Part shown: one piece after another, positions 24,215-33,398 of the stretch
How positions within the stretch are numbered: position 1 is the first letter of the stretch
How the letters are laid out: every line of letters starts with the position of its first letter
Assembly (NCBI GenBank): GCA_031258205.1
Contig: JAIRNE010000040.1
Coordinates: 1 to 50,698 of the forward strand
DNA: 50,698 bases
Origin: Campylobacteraceae bacterium
GTDB taxonomy: Bacteria > Campylobacterota > Campylobacteria > Campylobacterales > Campylobacteraceae
Direction of reading: 5' to 3'
Program-made: the position numbers and the translations under genes
The notes under the pieces: model-generated
The model's input: the letters and a program-made list of their open reading frames with translations, nothing else
The model's database searches: none
Told to the model about the DNA's origin: nothing

Positions 24215-24685
24215 ATGGCATATTGGAATTGGAATTCATCATATGAATTAGGAATTAACGTCATAGACAATCAGCACAAAAAACTTGTTCAGTATATTAA
24301 CGAGCTTCAAGCGGCGCTTACTACGCAAAACAGGGAACAAATTTATATGGTGCTTATGGGAATGACAAATTATACGATTTCGCATTTTGCGTTTGAGGAG
24401 CAATTGATGGAAGAAGCGGGTTATCCGATGACGAAACCCCACAAAAAGATACATGAATCATTTGTTGCTACTATACAAAAGTACAAGTCAAGCTTTGAAG
24501 AAGGGCGCAATATAACGGGGCAATTCATGGCTGAACTTCAGATTTGGCTCACGCACCACATCGCGCAAGACGATAACGATTATAAACAGTGTGTGGAGAA
24601 AATGCTGGAAGATAAAAGCTTAAAACGGCTTGAAAATAGAGTTGAAAGCAAAAAGAAAAGTTGGTTTGCCACGCTGTTTGGATAA
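24215..24685 (+). CDS. Bacteriohemerythrin
   Basis: 156 residues, a four-helix protein that binds O2 at a non-haem di-iron site. All ligands are visible: His21 in DNQHKKL, His57 and Glu61 in HFAFEE, His76 and His80 in HKKIH, His115 and Asp120 in HHIAQDD. The C-terminus carries a basic extension ending KKSWFATLFG, which may associate with the membrane. It has a GGAGTTAG ribosome site and no partner genes. The likely role is oxygen sensing, storage or delivery in a microaerophile; which of these is not shown. Confidence 0.93.
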   Translation: MAYWNWNSSYELGINVIDNQHKKLVQYINELQAALTTQNREQIYMVLMGMTNYTISHFAFEEQLMEEAGYPMTKPHKKIHESFVATIQKYKSSFEEGRNITGQFMAELQIWLTHHIAQDDNDYKQCVEKMLEDKSLKRLENRVESKKKSWFATLFG

Positions 24686-24739
24686 AGCTTCACAAAGTTC
24701 CAAGCCGCCCGCGCTGTTAAACGGACGATTTTTAAGATT

Positions 24740-25171
24740 TTATTTTTTCAAATTTACCAAATCGTCCGCATAAAACTCTTTTATCTCTTTTATCCATGCT
24801 TTTTGTTTCGCGCTAAGCTCTAAAACGTTGTTGCCGCGCAAATCAAGCTGTTTTAGTTTCAAAACGATTATATTTTTAGGCAGCGACTTTAAGTCGTTGT
24901 GCGATAGATTTAACTTTTTTAAGCTTGCGAGATTGCAAATCTCTTCAGGCAAAGATTGCAACTCCAATAAGGATAGGTCAAGCTCGCTGATATTTAAAAG
25001 CGTCTTCTCATCATATCTTGGCATTCTTTTACGGCTCACACCATTATCGTCCGCCCATTTTGTAAGAATGCCGCTCCAGCTGTTCAAATCATAATAGCGG
25101 TAACGGGAGACGTAAATTATCATCGCCAAAGCCAAAACGCAGACTACTGTCGTTATAAATATTGCCATCAA
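24740..25171 (-). CDS. Membrane-anchored leucine-rich-repeat protein
   Basis: 143 residues. An N-terminal membrane segment (MMAIFITTVVCVLALAMIIY) is followed by a charged linker. Then come about three leucine-rich repeats: ISELDLSLLELQSLPEEICN, LASLKKLNLSHNDLKSLPKN, VLKLKQLDLRGNNVLEL. These follow the LxxLxLxxNxLxxLP consensus. The repeats probably form a short protein-binding face outside the membrane or in the periplasm. The partner is unknown and the gene stands alone, convergent with the bacteriohemerythrin gene. Confidence 0.75.
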   Translation of the reverse strand: MMAIFITTVVCVLALAMIIYVSRYRYYDLNSWSGILTKWADDNGVSRKRMPRYDEKTLLNISELDLSLLELQSLPEEICNLASLKKLNLSHNDLKSLPKNIIVLKLKQLDLRGNNVLELSAKQKAWIKEIKEFYADDLVNLKK

Positions 25172-25368
25172 TCAATCCTTTTTTAAATCTCAAAATATTA
25201 GCATATTTTTTCAAAACCAAAACTTAGTACATGCAAAGCCGCGAAAAACAGCCTTGCCAAAAGGGTTTTAACGTTTTTTTAATATCGTTTGGATAAAATA
25301 ATGCTCCTCATAAAAATGCTTTAATTATAAAAGTTTTGGGGTATTTCGTTTGAATTTAAGGATATAAA

Positions 25369-25692
25369 ATGACAGGATTTTTTTTCGTACTCGAGTTTAT
25401 TTTAGCAGTTATCATTACTATAGCAGTTTTGCTTCAAAAAAGCTCTTCCATAGGACTCGGCGCATACAGCGGCAGTAACGAGTCGCTGTTCGGCGCAAAA
25501 GGAGCCGGCGGATTTTTAGCTAAATTTACGCTTGTCGTCGGACTTTTATTTGTCGTCAACACAATATGTCTTACATATTTATATAACCAGCAAAGCGGCG
25601 AATCTTTGATTGATAATGTAGAGACTTCCTCTCCTTCGGCGAATGACGCGCCGATTGCGCCGTATGCGCCCGAAGCTCCGTCAGCAGAATAA
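25369..25692 (+). CDS. secG: Protein-export membrane protein SecG
   Basis: 107 residues. Two membrane helices (about 1-24 and 50-72) flank the loop LLQKSSSIGLGAYSGSNESLFGAKGAGGFLAK, a SecG signature. The C-terminal tail is acidic and Ala/Pro-rich. SecG assists SecYE/SecA-driven export. It starts an operon-like run with a deacetylase gene (TAATG overlap), frr and pyrE, an order known in Campylobacterota apart from the deacetylase. The T/A-rich stretch before it includes TTATAAA at about 25325, a probable -10. Confidence 0.93.
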   Translation: MTGFFFVLEFILAVIITIAVLLQKSSSIGLGAYSGSNESLFGAKGAGGFLAKFTLVVGLLFVVNTICLTYLYNQQSGESLIDNVETSSPSANDAPIAPYAPEAPSAE

Positions 25693-26633
25693 TGCGTTGT
25701 TTTTTTCTGCTTTGTGCGTTTAGCTTTTATCTTTTTGCCGACGCACATATCTTTTTGTATCACCGTTTTAACGATGACAGATACCCCTCTACCAATACTC
25801 AAAACAGCGTCTTGCGCAAACAGTTTGAGTTTTTAAGAGATAATAACTACACTGTCGTACCATTGCAGGCTATCGTAGATAAATTAAATCAAAATGAAAC
25901 TCTGCCCGAAAAATGGGTCACTTTAACGATAGACGACGGATATAAAAGCTTTTTAAACGCTCTGCCGATATTTGAAGAGTTCGGATATGCGTTTACAATG
26001 TTTGTATATGTTGAAGCGGCGGAGAAAAATTATCCTGATTTTTTAAATTGGGAAGAGTTAAAAGATCTTGAAAAAAGAGGCGGCACGCTCGCTTTTCATT
26101 CATATCTGCATGCTCATCAAACAAAGCAGAGCGCGGAAGAGTTGAGGGCTGATTTTAAAAAAGGGTTGGAGCTTTACGAAAAAAGAGCAGGCTCTAAAAG
26201 CAGTTTTTACTCTTACCCTTACGGCGAATATAATGACGAAGTGAAAAATATCGCAAAAGAGTTTGGATTTAGCGCGATATTAAATCAAAATATCGGCGCC
26301 GTTTCAGATACGAGCAGTGTGTATGACTTAAATCGTTTCGCGCTTGTAGGCGATGCAAATATAAAACCTCTTTTAAAATACAAAACTCTTGAAGCGGAGT
26401 GGATAGAGCCTAAAGTTTATCCCTTAAGCGGCAATATCACAAAAATAAAAGCGAACATTAGCGATAATGTTACAAAAGCACAGCTTTACATTACCGATTT
26501 GGGCTGGCGGGATATAGCGGTTAAAAACGGACTTGTAGATTACGACATGAATGAAAAGCTGCAAAAATCAAGAGTGCGGGTAATACTGCGCTGTGATAAT
26601 AAAATTTCAACAAAGATTTTAGTAAAGGATTAA
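25692..26633 (+). CDS. Secreted polysaccharide deacetylase (NodB family)
   Basis: 313 residues with a signal peptide ending about residue 16. The catalytic domain has TIDDGYKSF with Asp81 and Asp82, then HSYLH with metal ligands His136 and His140. YSYPYGEYND and ILNQNIGAVS follow as later motifs. The C-terminal 70 residues form a separate beta domain (YPLSGNITKIKANISDNVT). It removes acetyl groups from a surface or wall glycan in the periplasm; the substrate may be peptidoglycan or an exopolysaccharide. It is placed between secG and frr with a one-base overlap to secG. Confidence 0.85.
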   Translation: MRCFFLLCAFSFYLFADAHIFLYHRFNDDRYPSTNTQNSVLRKQFEFLRDNNYTVVPLQAIVDKLNQNETLPEKWVTLTIDDGYKSFLNALPIFEEFGYAFTMFVYVEAAEKNYPDFLNWEELKDLEKRGGTLAFHSYLHAHQTKQSAEELRADFKKGLELYEKRAGSKSSFYSYPYGEYNDEVKNIAKEFGFSAILNQNIGAVSDTSSVYDLNRFALVGDANIKPLLKYKTLEAEWIEPKVYPLSGNITKIKANISDNVTKAQLYITDLGWRDIAVKNGLVDYDMNEKLQKSRVRVILRCDNKISTKILVKD

Positions 26634-26636
26634 GAT

Positions 26637-27194
26637 ATGCTGGACGAAGTTTATAAATTTGAAAAAGAGCACATGAGTAAAAGTATAGATGCTCTCAAAC
26701 GCGACTTTCAAACGCTTAGAAGCGGCAAAGTAAACATATCCGTTTTAGATAACATTCATATAGACTATTACGGCTCTCCTACGCCGCTAAATCAAGTAGC
26801 GTCAATAATGGCTGTGGATGCCGTTACGATAAGTATAGCGCCATGGGAAAAAAAGCTTGTCAAAGATATAGAAAGAGCAATTGCCGAAGCAAATATAGGC
26901 GTCAATCCGAACAGCGACGGCGAAGGCGTGAAACTCTACTTTCCGCCCATGACCGTAGAGCAGCGCCAAGAAAACGCCAAACATGCAAGAGCATTCGGCG
27001 AAAAAGCTAAAGTAGCAGTTAGAAATATTCGCAAAGAGGCAAATGACAAAATCAAAAAGCTTGAAAAAGAGAGCGCGCTTAGCGAAGACGTTATCAAAAA
27101 AGGCGAAAATGAAGTTCAAAAAATCACCGATGAATTCATCAAAACAGTTGACGAACTTGTCAAGCAAAAAGAAAACGAGCTTTTGAAAGTATAA
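26637..27194 (+). CDS. frr: Ribosome recycling factor
   Basis: 185 residues, full length. Recognisable blocks are [57 protein letters not shown] and the C-terminal helix [20 protein letters not shown]. With EF-G it splits the post-termination ribosome. It follows the deacetylase by three bases and precedes pyrE by three. Confidence 0.97.
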   Translation: MLDEVYKFEKEHMSKSIDALKRDFQTLRSGKVNISVLDNIHIDYYGSPTPLNQVASIMAVDAVTISIAPWEKKLVKDIERAIAEANIGVNPNSDGEGVKLYFPPMTVEQRQENAKHARAFGEKAKVAVRNIRKEANDKIKKLEKESALSEDVIKKGENEVQKITDEFIKTVDELVKQKENELLKV

Positions 27195-27197
27195 AAG

Positions 27198-27806
27198 ATG
27201 AATATAGAATTGATTTATAAAAATGCCGGCGCTTATCTTGAGGGGCATTTTCTGTTATCGTCAGGCAACCATTCGCGCTACTATCTGCAAAGCGCAAAAG
27301 TACTTGAAAATCCGCGCGTAGCTGCCGAGCTTGCCGTAGAGCTTGCAAAACAGATAAAGCTTGCGGGTATTAAAGCCGATTGCGTGTGCGCTCCTGCGCT
27401 TGGAGGTATTTTAGCCGGTTACGAGTTGGCGCGCGCCTTGAATATACGCTCTATTTTCACGGAAAGAGTTGAAGGCAAGATGACATTAAGGCGCGGATTT
27501 GAGGTTAAAGAAGGCGAACAATTTATCATCTGCGAAGATATCATCACCACAGGCGGTTCCGCTTTGGAGACCGCTAAAACCATAGCGCAAATGGGCGGAA
27601 AAATCGTAGCGTTTGCCGCGCTTGCCAACAGAGGATTTTGCGCGCGCAAAAGCAGCGGCAAACAAGCTAAGCCAAATTGTCAGCTGCCGTATGACGTACC
27701 GTTTTTTGCGCTGGCGGACTTTGAATTTGAGATATTTTCTGCGGATAACTGTCCTATGTGCAAACTTGGAAGCCAAGCCGTTAAACCCGGAAGCCGCGGC
27801 AATTAA
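27198..27806 (+). CDS. pyrE: Orotate phosphoribosyltransferase
   Basis: 202 residues. Forms OMP from orotate and PRPP in pyrimidine synthesis. The PRPP-binding loop [16 protein letters not shown] is at about 109-124, with [17 protein letters not shown] earlier and the lid segment [13 protein letters not shown]. It has an extra C-terminal Cys pair ([16 protein letters not shown]) as in the Campylobacterota/cyanobacterial type. The start lies three bases after frr. Confidence 0.96.
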   Translation: MNIELIYKNAGAYLEGHFLLSSGNHSRYYLQSAKVLENPRVAAELAVELAKQIKLAGIKADCVCAPALGGILAGYELARALNIRSIFTERVEGKMTLRRGFEVKEGEQFIICEDIITTGGSALETAKTIAQMGGKIVAFAALANRGFCARKSSGKQAKPNCQLPYDVPFFALADFEFEIFSADNCPMCKLGSQAVKPGSRGN

Positions 27807-27807
27807 A

Positions 27808-28311
27808 ATGAGAACCAAAAAAAGAGCCGAAGCGCAGTCCAATAAGAGCGTTTCCGCTCTTTCTCGCTTTAACGCCAAAAAACAAGCCGTACTTGCATCC
27901 AAAACGCCGCAGAGCGCGTCTGTTTCTAAGCGCGTGAAAGCTTTTATCGTTGATATGTTCATGATAAATATGCCTCTTTTATATTTTGCGGTTTACATCG
28001 TTTTAGACGGACGCGATGAATTTTTAAACAACCAGCCCGCCATACTTATCTGTACGCTTGTTTTTGGTATTATACTTTCTATTTTTTTTACCGTTACGGG
28101 GCAGAGTCCGGGATATAAAGCTTATAATATACAGCTTACAGATTTACAGACTAAACAAAAGCCCGGATTTTTTAGGGCAATGTGGAGATTTTTATGTTTT
28201 GCAATTTTCGGCTCGGTATTTATCGGATTTTTACCGGCATTTTTCAGAAACGATAAAAGATGTCTGCACGACATTTTATCGGATACTGTTTGCACAGAGT
28301 GTAAATTATAA
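27808..28311 (+). CDS. RDD family membrane protein
   Basis: 167 residues from the ATG at 27808, directly after pyrE. An in-frame reading from 27613 would run back through pyrE and is not used. A basic N-terminus is followed by SVSKRVKAFIVDMFMINMPL, the RDD signature (Arg, then Asp-Asp/Met), and three to four hydrophobic segments. The segment TGQSPGYKAYNIQLTD is typical, as is DKRCLHDILSDTVC at the end. The function of the family is not settled; transport of ions or small solutes has been proposed. It ends the secG-frr-pyrE run. Confidence 0.85.
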   Translation: MRTKKRAEAQSNKSVSALSRFNAKKQAVLASKTPQSASVSKRVKAFIVDMFMINMPLLYFAVYIVLDGRDEFLNNQPAILICTLVFGIILSIFFTVTGQSPGYKAYNIQLTDLQTKQKPGFFRAMWRFLCFAIFGSVFIGFLPAFFRNDKRCLHDILSDTVCTECKL

Positions 28312-28358
28312 ATATGATACAATAATTCGTTTAATACAGAATTTTTTAAAGGACAGTT

Positions 28359-29084
28359 ATGAGGTTTACGGCAGTTGCGCTTTTTTTACTCTTTTTTTGC
28401 GGATGCGCAGATAAAAGCGCGGTAAGCGCGCCTGATGAAGATGACTTTGAAGCCGAATTTAGCAGCGTAGAAGAGTTTGATCCTTTAAGCGGATACAATA
28501 GAGTCATGACCGAATTTAACGATGCAGCATTCCGCAATGTAATTATTCCAACTGCCGATGGTTACAGAAAAGTAGTCCCGCAAGGTGCGAGAGTTTCCAT
28601 AAATAACTTTTTTGATAATTTAGCATTTCCCGTGCGCTTTGTAAATAACATATTGCAGGGGAAAATTACAAATGCCGCTTCCGAAACAGGACGGTTTATC
28701 ATCAATACAACCGTTGGATTTTTAGGCTTTGCAAATACGGCTGACGAATTGTACGGTATGCAAAAACATGATGAGGATTTCGGACAGACTTTAGGCGTTT
28801 GGGGTATTCCTTCCGGTCCGCACATTGTGCTGCCGATTTTGGGTCCGTCAAATCTGCGCGACCTTGGAGGCATGGCTGTTAACTACATAACTCCGCTTAC
28901 TTACAACAGTTGGAACGTATTTGAGAATAACTGGCAAAGCATCGGCGTAGGCGCATTTGGCGCGTTTAACGGACTATCGGATTTCGCGCCCATGTATGAA
29001 GCAATGACAAAAGATGCGATAGATTTATATCCGCTGATGAAAAATATGTACGAACAAAGAAGAGATAAACTGATAAAGGAGTAA
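28359..29084 (+). CDS. mlaA: Outer-membrane lipoprotein MlaA (VacJ)
   Basis: 241 residues, a lipoprotein with signal ALFLLFFCGC (Cys16). The core reads DPLSGYNRVMTEFNDAAFRNVI, FFDNLAFPVRFVNNILQGK, FIINTTVGFLGFANTADELYG and DFGQTLGVWGIPSGPHIVLPI, the signature order of MlaA. It sits in the outer membrane and pulls stray phospholipid out of the outer leaflet to MlaC. The gene runs straight into mlaC and an RND protein, the arrangement of Cj1371-Cj1373 in Campylobacter jejuni. Confidence 0.94.
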   Translation: MRFTAVALFLLFFCGCADKSAVSAPDEDDFEAEFSSVEEFDPLSGYNRVMTEFNDAAFRNVIIPTADGYRKVVPQGARVSINNFFDNLAFPVRFVNNILQGKITNAASETGRFIINTTVGFLGFANTADELYGMQKHDEDFGQTLGVWGIPSGPHIVLPILGPSNLRDLGGMAVNYITPLTYNSWNVFENNWQSIGVGAFGAFNGLSDFAPMYEAMTKDAIDLYPLMKNMYEQRRDKLIKE

Positions 29085-29684
29085 ATGATGAAATTAAAGT
29101 TTTTTATAGCGGCGTTTTTTGCCTGCACGCTGTTAAACGCGCTTGAAGAGAGTGAAATAGATACTGTTATAAGCGGCGATATTGTTAAAGCGACCACTAT
29201 TTTACAAGATAAAAATATAAATGACAGTGAAAAATCGCAAAGGATTTTTGCGATGTTTGATTCATTTTTTGACTTTAAGCAGATGGCTGAAATTTGTCTT
29301 GGAAAGGCGCAGTGGAAAACGCTGAATGATAAACAGCAAGAAGAGTTTATAACAAAATTTGTAAAACGCCTCAAAGAGTCTTATATAGAAAAATTAAAAC
29401 TCTACACAGATGAAAAAATTACTATTAAAAAGAGCGATAAAAAGAGCGCGGCGCGTATTCAAGTGCCAATGGTTTTAAGCGCGAAAGACGGGCAGACTTA
29501 TGAGATTTTGTATAAATTTTACGATACAAAAGACGCGCGCGGCTGGCTTATTTACGATGTGGATATTATCGGAGTGAGTATCGTTCAAACATATAGAAGC
29601 CAATTTGAAGGCATATTAAAAAACGGTTCGTTTGAAGATTTGATACAAAAAATTGACGCCGTAAATTTGGAAGTGCAAAAATAA
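29085..29684 (+). CDS. mlaC: Periplasmic phospholipid carrier MlaC (Ttg2D)
   Basis: 199 residues with a signal peptide ending about residue 18. The MlaC fold is seen in FAMFDSFFDFKQMAEICLGKAQW, DKQQEEFITKFVKRLKESYIEKLKLY, ARIQVPMVLSAKDGQTYEILYKFY and GWLIYDVDIIGVSIVQTYRSQF. It ferries lipids between MlaA and the inner membrane. The RND protein that follows by a one-base TAATG overlap would replace the MlaFEDB complex, no parts of which are seen here. Confidence 0.93.
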   Translation: MMKLKFFIAAFFACTLLNALEESEIDTVISGDIVKATTILQDKNINDSEKSQRIFAMFDSFFDFKQMAEICLGKAQWKTLNDKQQEEFITKFVKRLKESYIEKLKLYTDEKITIKKSDKKSAARIQVPMVLSAKDGQTYEILYKFYDTKDARGWLIYDVDIIGVSIVQTYRSQFEGILKNGSFEDLIQKIDAVNLEVQK

Positions 29685-32134
29685 TGCTTAAAAAAATTTA
29701 TGAAAAGCTGATATTAAGATTTCCGATAGCTGTTTTAGCGGCGCTGTTCGTTATAGTAGGTATTTTGACTATTCAAGCCTCAAAACTTGAAGTAGATGCC
29801 TCCGCCGAAACATTGCTGCTGGAAGACGACTCGGATCTGCTTTTCATGAGAGAAATATCTACGCGCTACCCTTCGGGGCTTGATATGCTCATTATTTCAT
29901 TTGCGCCCAAAAATGACCTTTTTGCGCCTGAAACGCTGCGTTTTTTAGATGAAATTTCACAAGAATTAAAAAAAGTTCAGCGCGTGGACTCTGTCATGAG
30001 CATACTTGATATCCCGCTTTTGGAAAACGGCGGAAGCGCCGTAAAAGAGTTGGTAAACGATATCACGACTCTGCGCTCCCCGTACGTAAATTTCCAAAAA
30101 GCAAAAGAGGAGCTTTTGACAAGCCCGATTTACAGTGAAAATGTTGTCAGCAAGGATTTGAAAACTACCGCAATTATTGTAATGCTAAAAGCCGACGAAA
30201 CGTACGCAAAACTTCTTGAGAAGCGAAACAGCGCAAGAGAAGCGGTAACTAAGGGCGATACTGGAGCAGAAGAGACATTTAAAATAGCTTCGGAAGAGTT
30301 TAAAAAATACCGCGATGAATTAAGGATCAAAGAACGTCAAAATATAGATGAGATAAGGGCGATTTTAAAATCGCATAACGATGAAGGCGCACTCTTTTTG
30401 GGCGGCGTCAATATGATAGCCGTAGATATGATAACTTTTGTTAAATCCGACCTCGTATATTTCGGCGCGGTTTTATTTGCGCTGTTGGCGCTGACGCTTT
30501 GGGTTATATTCCGACAAATCCGCTACATTGTACTGCCGTTATTAATCTGCGCCATTAGCATTATTTCAACGGCTGGAATCTTGGGATTTTTCGGATGGGA
30601 AGTTACAGTCATTTCATCTAATTTTGTGGCTTTACAGCTGATTTTGACTATCTCCATAATTTTACACCTCATAGTAAGATATCGCGAACTTGCCTCAAAA
30701 TATCCGAAAGCAACGCAAAAAGAGCTTGTTTTACTCTCAACGCTGTCCAAAATTAAACCCTCGTTTTTTGCGGTTTTTACAACGATTATCGGTTTTTTGT
30801 CGCTCATGCTGGCAAATATCAAACCCATTATAAATCTTGGCTGGATGATGGCAAGCGGCATTACAATGTCTTTATTGATAGCTTTTACGGCGTTTCCGTC
30901 CATTCTCGCGATACTTCCCAAAAAGAAGCTTTATACGAAATTTGAAAAAGAGTTTGCTTTTTCGTCATTCTGCGCTAAGATAGTAGATAAACACGGCTTT
31001 TTTATCGTCTTGACGGCTGCATGTATGATAGTTTTTGCTCTTATAGGCATACAAAAAATACGCGTTGAAAACAGTTTTATTAACTATTTTAAATCCTCAA
31101 CGCAAATATATCAGGGAATGAAAAATATAGACAAAAATCTCGGCGGTACAACGCCTATGGATTTGATAGTGCAATTTAATACCGATAAAAGCGCGGATGA
31201 GGAAGAAGATGATTTTGAAAAAGAGTTTTTAGAAGATAAAAACGACCCAAAATACTGGTTCACGCCAAAAGTTACAAATACCGCTCTTGGCGTACATGAC
31301 TATTTTGAAAACAGCGAATTTATCGGCAAAGTGCAATCTTTAGGAACGCTTCTTAAAGTCGGCAAAAGGCTTAATGAGGGCAGAGATCTTGATAGTTTTG
31401 AATTGGCTTTGATATATACAAAACTTCCCGAAAGCTACAAAAGTATGATTTTATCGCCGTATATCAATATAGAACATAATGAACTTCGTTTTACTATGCG
31501 GCTCATTGACTCCGACCCAAATTTAAAACGAAATGAGCTGATACAAAAAGCAAATGAGGAATTAAAAGAGATAATTACCCCCGATATCGGCACATACCGA
31601 CTTTCAGGCGCGATGGTTTTATATAACAATATGCTCCAATCTCTTTTCAAATCGCAGATTTTAACGCTCGGCGCGGTGGCGGCGCTCTTTTTAGTGATAT
31701 TTATACCGCTGTTCGGCTCGCTTAAAGCTTCGCTTCTTGCGCTCGCTTCAAATCTTATACCCATGAGCGTAGTATTTGGCTTCATGGGGTTTGCGGGCAT
31801 TCCTTTGGATATGATGACTATCACAATCGCGGCAATTAGTATCGGTATGGGCGTGGATAATGTCATTCATTACATACACCGCTTTAAAGAGGAGCTGCGG
31901 TTAAGCGGCGGAGATTATACGAAAGCCATGTACAATTCGCACAATAGTATCGGTTATGCGATGTATTATACGACTGTGGCAACCGCTTTAGGATTTGGCG
32001 TATTGGTCTTTTCAAATTTTATTCCGACAATCTATTTTGGAGTGCTTACCGTTGCCGTGATGATAATGGTTTTCTTTGGCGCGATAATACTGTTGCCGAA
32101 ACTGCTTTTGATATTTAAACCGTTCAAATATTAG
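29684..32134 (+). CDS. RND/MMPL family lipid transporter of the Mla operon
   Basis: 816 residues. An N-terminal helix (about 13-33) is followed by a large periplasmic domain and a five-helix bundle with AVLFALLALTLWVIFRQI and ITSNFVALQ-like sequence (about 260-410). A second periplasmic domain and a second bundle follow, ending ITIAAISIGMGVDNVIHYIHRF and GVLVFSNFIPTIYFGVL. It resembles HpnN-like exporters. Together with mlaA and mlaC it probably moves phospholipids between membranes; the direction is not shown. A strong terminator follows the stop codon. Confidence 0.88.
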   Translation: MLKKIYEKLILRFPIAVLAALFVIVGILTIQASKLEVDASAETLLLEDDSDLLFMREISTRYPSGLDMLIISFAPKNDLFAPETLRFLDEISQELKKVQRVDSVMSILDIPLLENGGSAVKELVNDITTLRSPYVNFQKAKEELLTSPIYSENVVSKDLKTTAIIVMLKADETYAKLLEKRNSAREAVTKGDTGAEETFKIASEEFKKYRDELRIKERQNIDEIRAILKSHNDEGALFLGGVNMIAVDMITFVKSDLVYFGAVLFALLALTLWVIFRQIRYIVLPLLICAISIISTAGILGFFGWEVTVISSNFVALQLILTISIILHLIVRYRELASKYPKATQKELVLLSTLSKIKPSFFAVFTTIIGFLSLMLANIKPIINLGWMMASGITMSLLIAFTAFPSILAILPKKKLYTKFEKEFAFSSFCAKIVDKHGFFIVLTAACMIVFALIGIQKIRVENSFINYFKSSTQIYQGMKNIDKNLGGTTPMDLIVQFNTDKSADEEEDDFEKEFLEDKNDPKYWFTPKVTNTALGVHDYFENSEFIGKVQSLGTLLKVGKRLNEGRDLDSFELALIYTKLPESYKSMILSPYINIEHNELRFTMRLIDSDPNLKRNELIQKANEELKEIITPDIGTYRLSGAMVLYNNMLQSLFKSQILTLGAVAALFLVIFIPLFGSLKASLLALASNLIPMSVVFGFMGFAGIPLDMMTITIAAISIGMGVDNVIHYIHRFKEELRLSGGDYTKAMYNSHNSIGYAMYYTTVATALGFGVLVFSNFIPTIYFGVLTVAVMIMVFFGAIILLPKLLLIFKPFKY

Positions 32135-32148
32135 CGATTTTTTGCCAT

Positions 32149-32170
32149 GCCGCTTTGCGCGGCTTTTTTT
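32149..32170 (+). terminator. Rho-independent terminator of the mla operon
   Basis: GCCGC (32149-32153) and GCGGC (32159-32163) with a five-base loop and seven T residues, 15 bases after the RND stop codon. Confidence 0.8.
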
Positions 32171-32308
32171 ATTTTAAAGAATATTGCTTGCCGCAAAAAA
32201 CCGCTTCATGTAAACAATTGCCGTATTTGCGGCTATTGCCTCATGTTTTATTTTTGCCGCGTTTATCTATCAAACTCTTTTCAAGCTATTTTTTAAAAGC
32301 AAATATGG

Positions 32309-32314
32309 TAAAAT
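32309..32314 (+). promoter_or_regulatory. -10 element of the recA promoter
   Basis: GGTAAAATAG about 30 bases before the recA ATG matches the gnTAnaAT form of Campylobacterota promoters. AAGGA before the ATG is the ribosome site. No LexA-like operator is evident in this stretch. Confidence 0.5.
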
Positions 32315-32343
32315 AGAAAACTTCGTTTTTTTAAGGATTTCTG

Positions 32344-33396
32344 ATGGCGGCAATTGATGAGAATAAAAAAAAGGCTTTAGAGCTTACGTTAAAACAGATA
32401 GATAAAGCTTTCGGCAAAGGCGCGATGGTACGTCTTGGAGATAAAGAGTTTGAACCTATTGACTCTATAAGCACCGGTTCATTAGGTCTTGATATCGCTC
32501 TTGGTATCGGCGGCGTTCCAAAAGGCAGAGTGATTGAGATTTACGGACCAGAGAGTTCGGGCAAAACGACTCTCGCGCTTCAAATCATTGCACAAGCTCA
32601 GAAAAAGGGCGGTATCTGCGCTTTTATAGACGCCGAACACGCTTTAGACGTCAAATATGCCAAAAATCTTGGCGTTGACGTAGATAACCTGCTTGTTTCG
32701 CAGCCCGATTTTGGCGAACAAGCGCTTGATATTGTAGAAACTGTTGCCAGAAGCGGCGCAGTAGATGTTATAGTTATAGATTCCGTTGCCGCGCTTACGC
32801 CTAAAAACGAGATTGAGGGCGACATGGGCGACCAGCACATGGGACTTCAAGCAAGGCTGATGAGTCAGGCTCTTAGAAAATTAACGGGTATTTTGCACAA
32901 AATGCAGACAACCGTTATCTTTATAAATCAAATTCGTATGAAAATCGGCGTTGTAGGTTACGGCAGTCCAGAAACTACAACGGGCGGCAATGCGCTCAAA
33001 TTTTACGCTTCCGTTAGAATTGACGTAAGAAAAATAGCTACTCTCAAGCAAGCCGAAGAGCAGATAGGCAACCGCGTAAAAGCCAAAGTTGTAAAAAACA
33101 AAGTCGCGCCGCCGTTTAGGCAGGCGGAGTTTGATATTATGTTTGGAGAGGGTATCAGCAAAGAGGGCGAACTTGTAGATTACGGAGTAAAGCTTGATAT
33201 TATAGATAAAAGCGGCGCATGGTTTAGCTACAAAGAGACAAAAATAGGACAAGGCAGAGAAAACTCTAAAGCGTTCTTGAAAGAAAACCCGCAAACTGCA
33301 CAGCAGATTGAAAACGAGATAAAAGAGAGTATCGGTATAAACTCCTCTTTGATAGCGATAAGCGACGACGAAAAAGATGAAACAGTAGGAGAATAG
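32344..33396 (+). CDS. recA: Recombinase RecA
   Basis: 350 residues, full length. Forms filaments on single-stranded DNA for strand exchange and SOS signalling. Walker A GPESSGKT lies at about 68-75, Walker [11 protein letters not shown] at about 140-149, then [28 protein letters not shown] and [19 protein letters not shown]. The C-terminal tail is acidic ([10 protein letters not shown]). It is followed by eno after two bases, an order found in this phylum. The prophage repressor appears unable to respond to it by cleavage. Confidence 0.98.
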   Translation: MAAIDENKKKALELTLKQIDKAFGKGAMVRLGDKEFEPIDSISTGSLGLDIALGIGGVPKGRVIEIYGPESSGKTTLALQIIAQAQKKGGICAFIDAEHALDVKYAKNLGVDVDNLLVSQPDFGEQALDIVETVARSGAVDVIVIDSVAALTPKNEIEGDMGDQHMGLQARLMSQALRKLTGILHKMQTTVIFINQIRMKIGVVGYGSPETTTGGNALKFYASVRIDVRKIATLKQAEEQIGNRVKAKVVKNKVAPPFRQAEFDIMFGEGISKEGELVDYGVKLDIIDKSGAWFSYKETKIGQGRENSKAFLKENPQTAQQIENEIKESIGINSSLIAISDDEKDETVGE

Positions 33397-33398
33397 CA

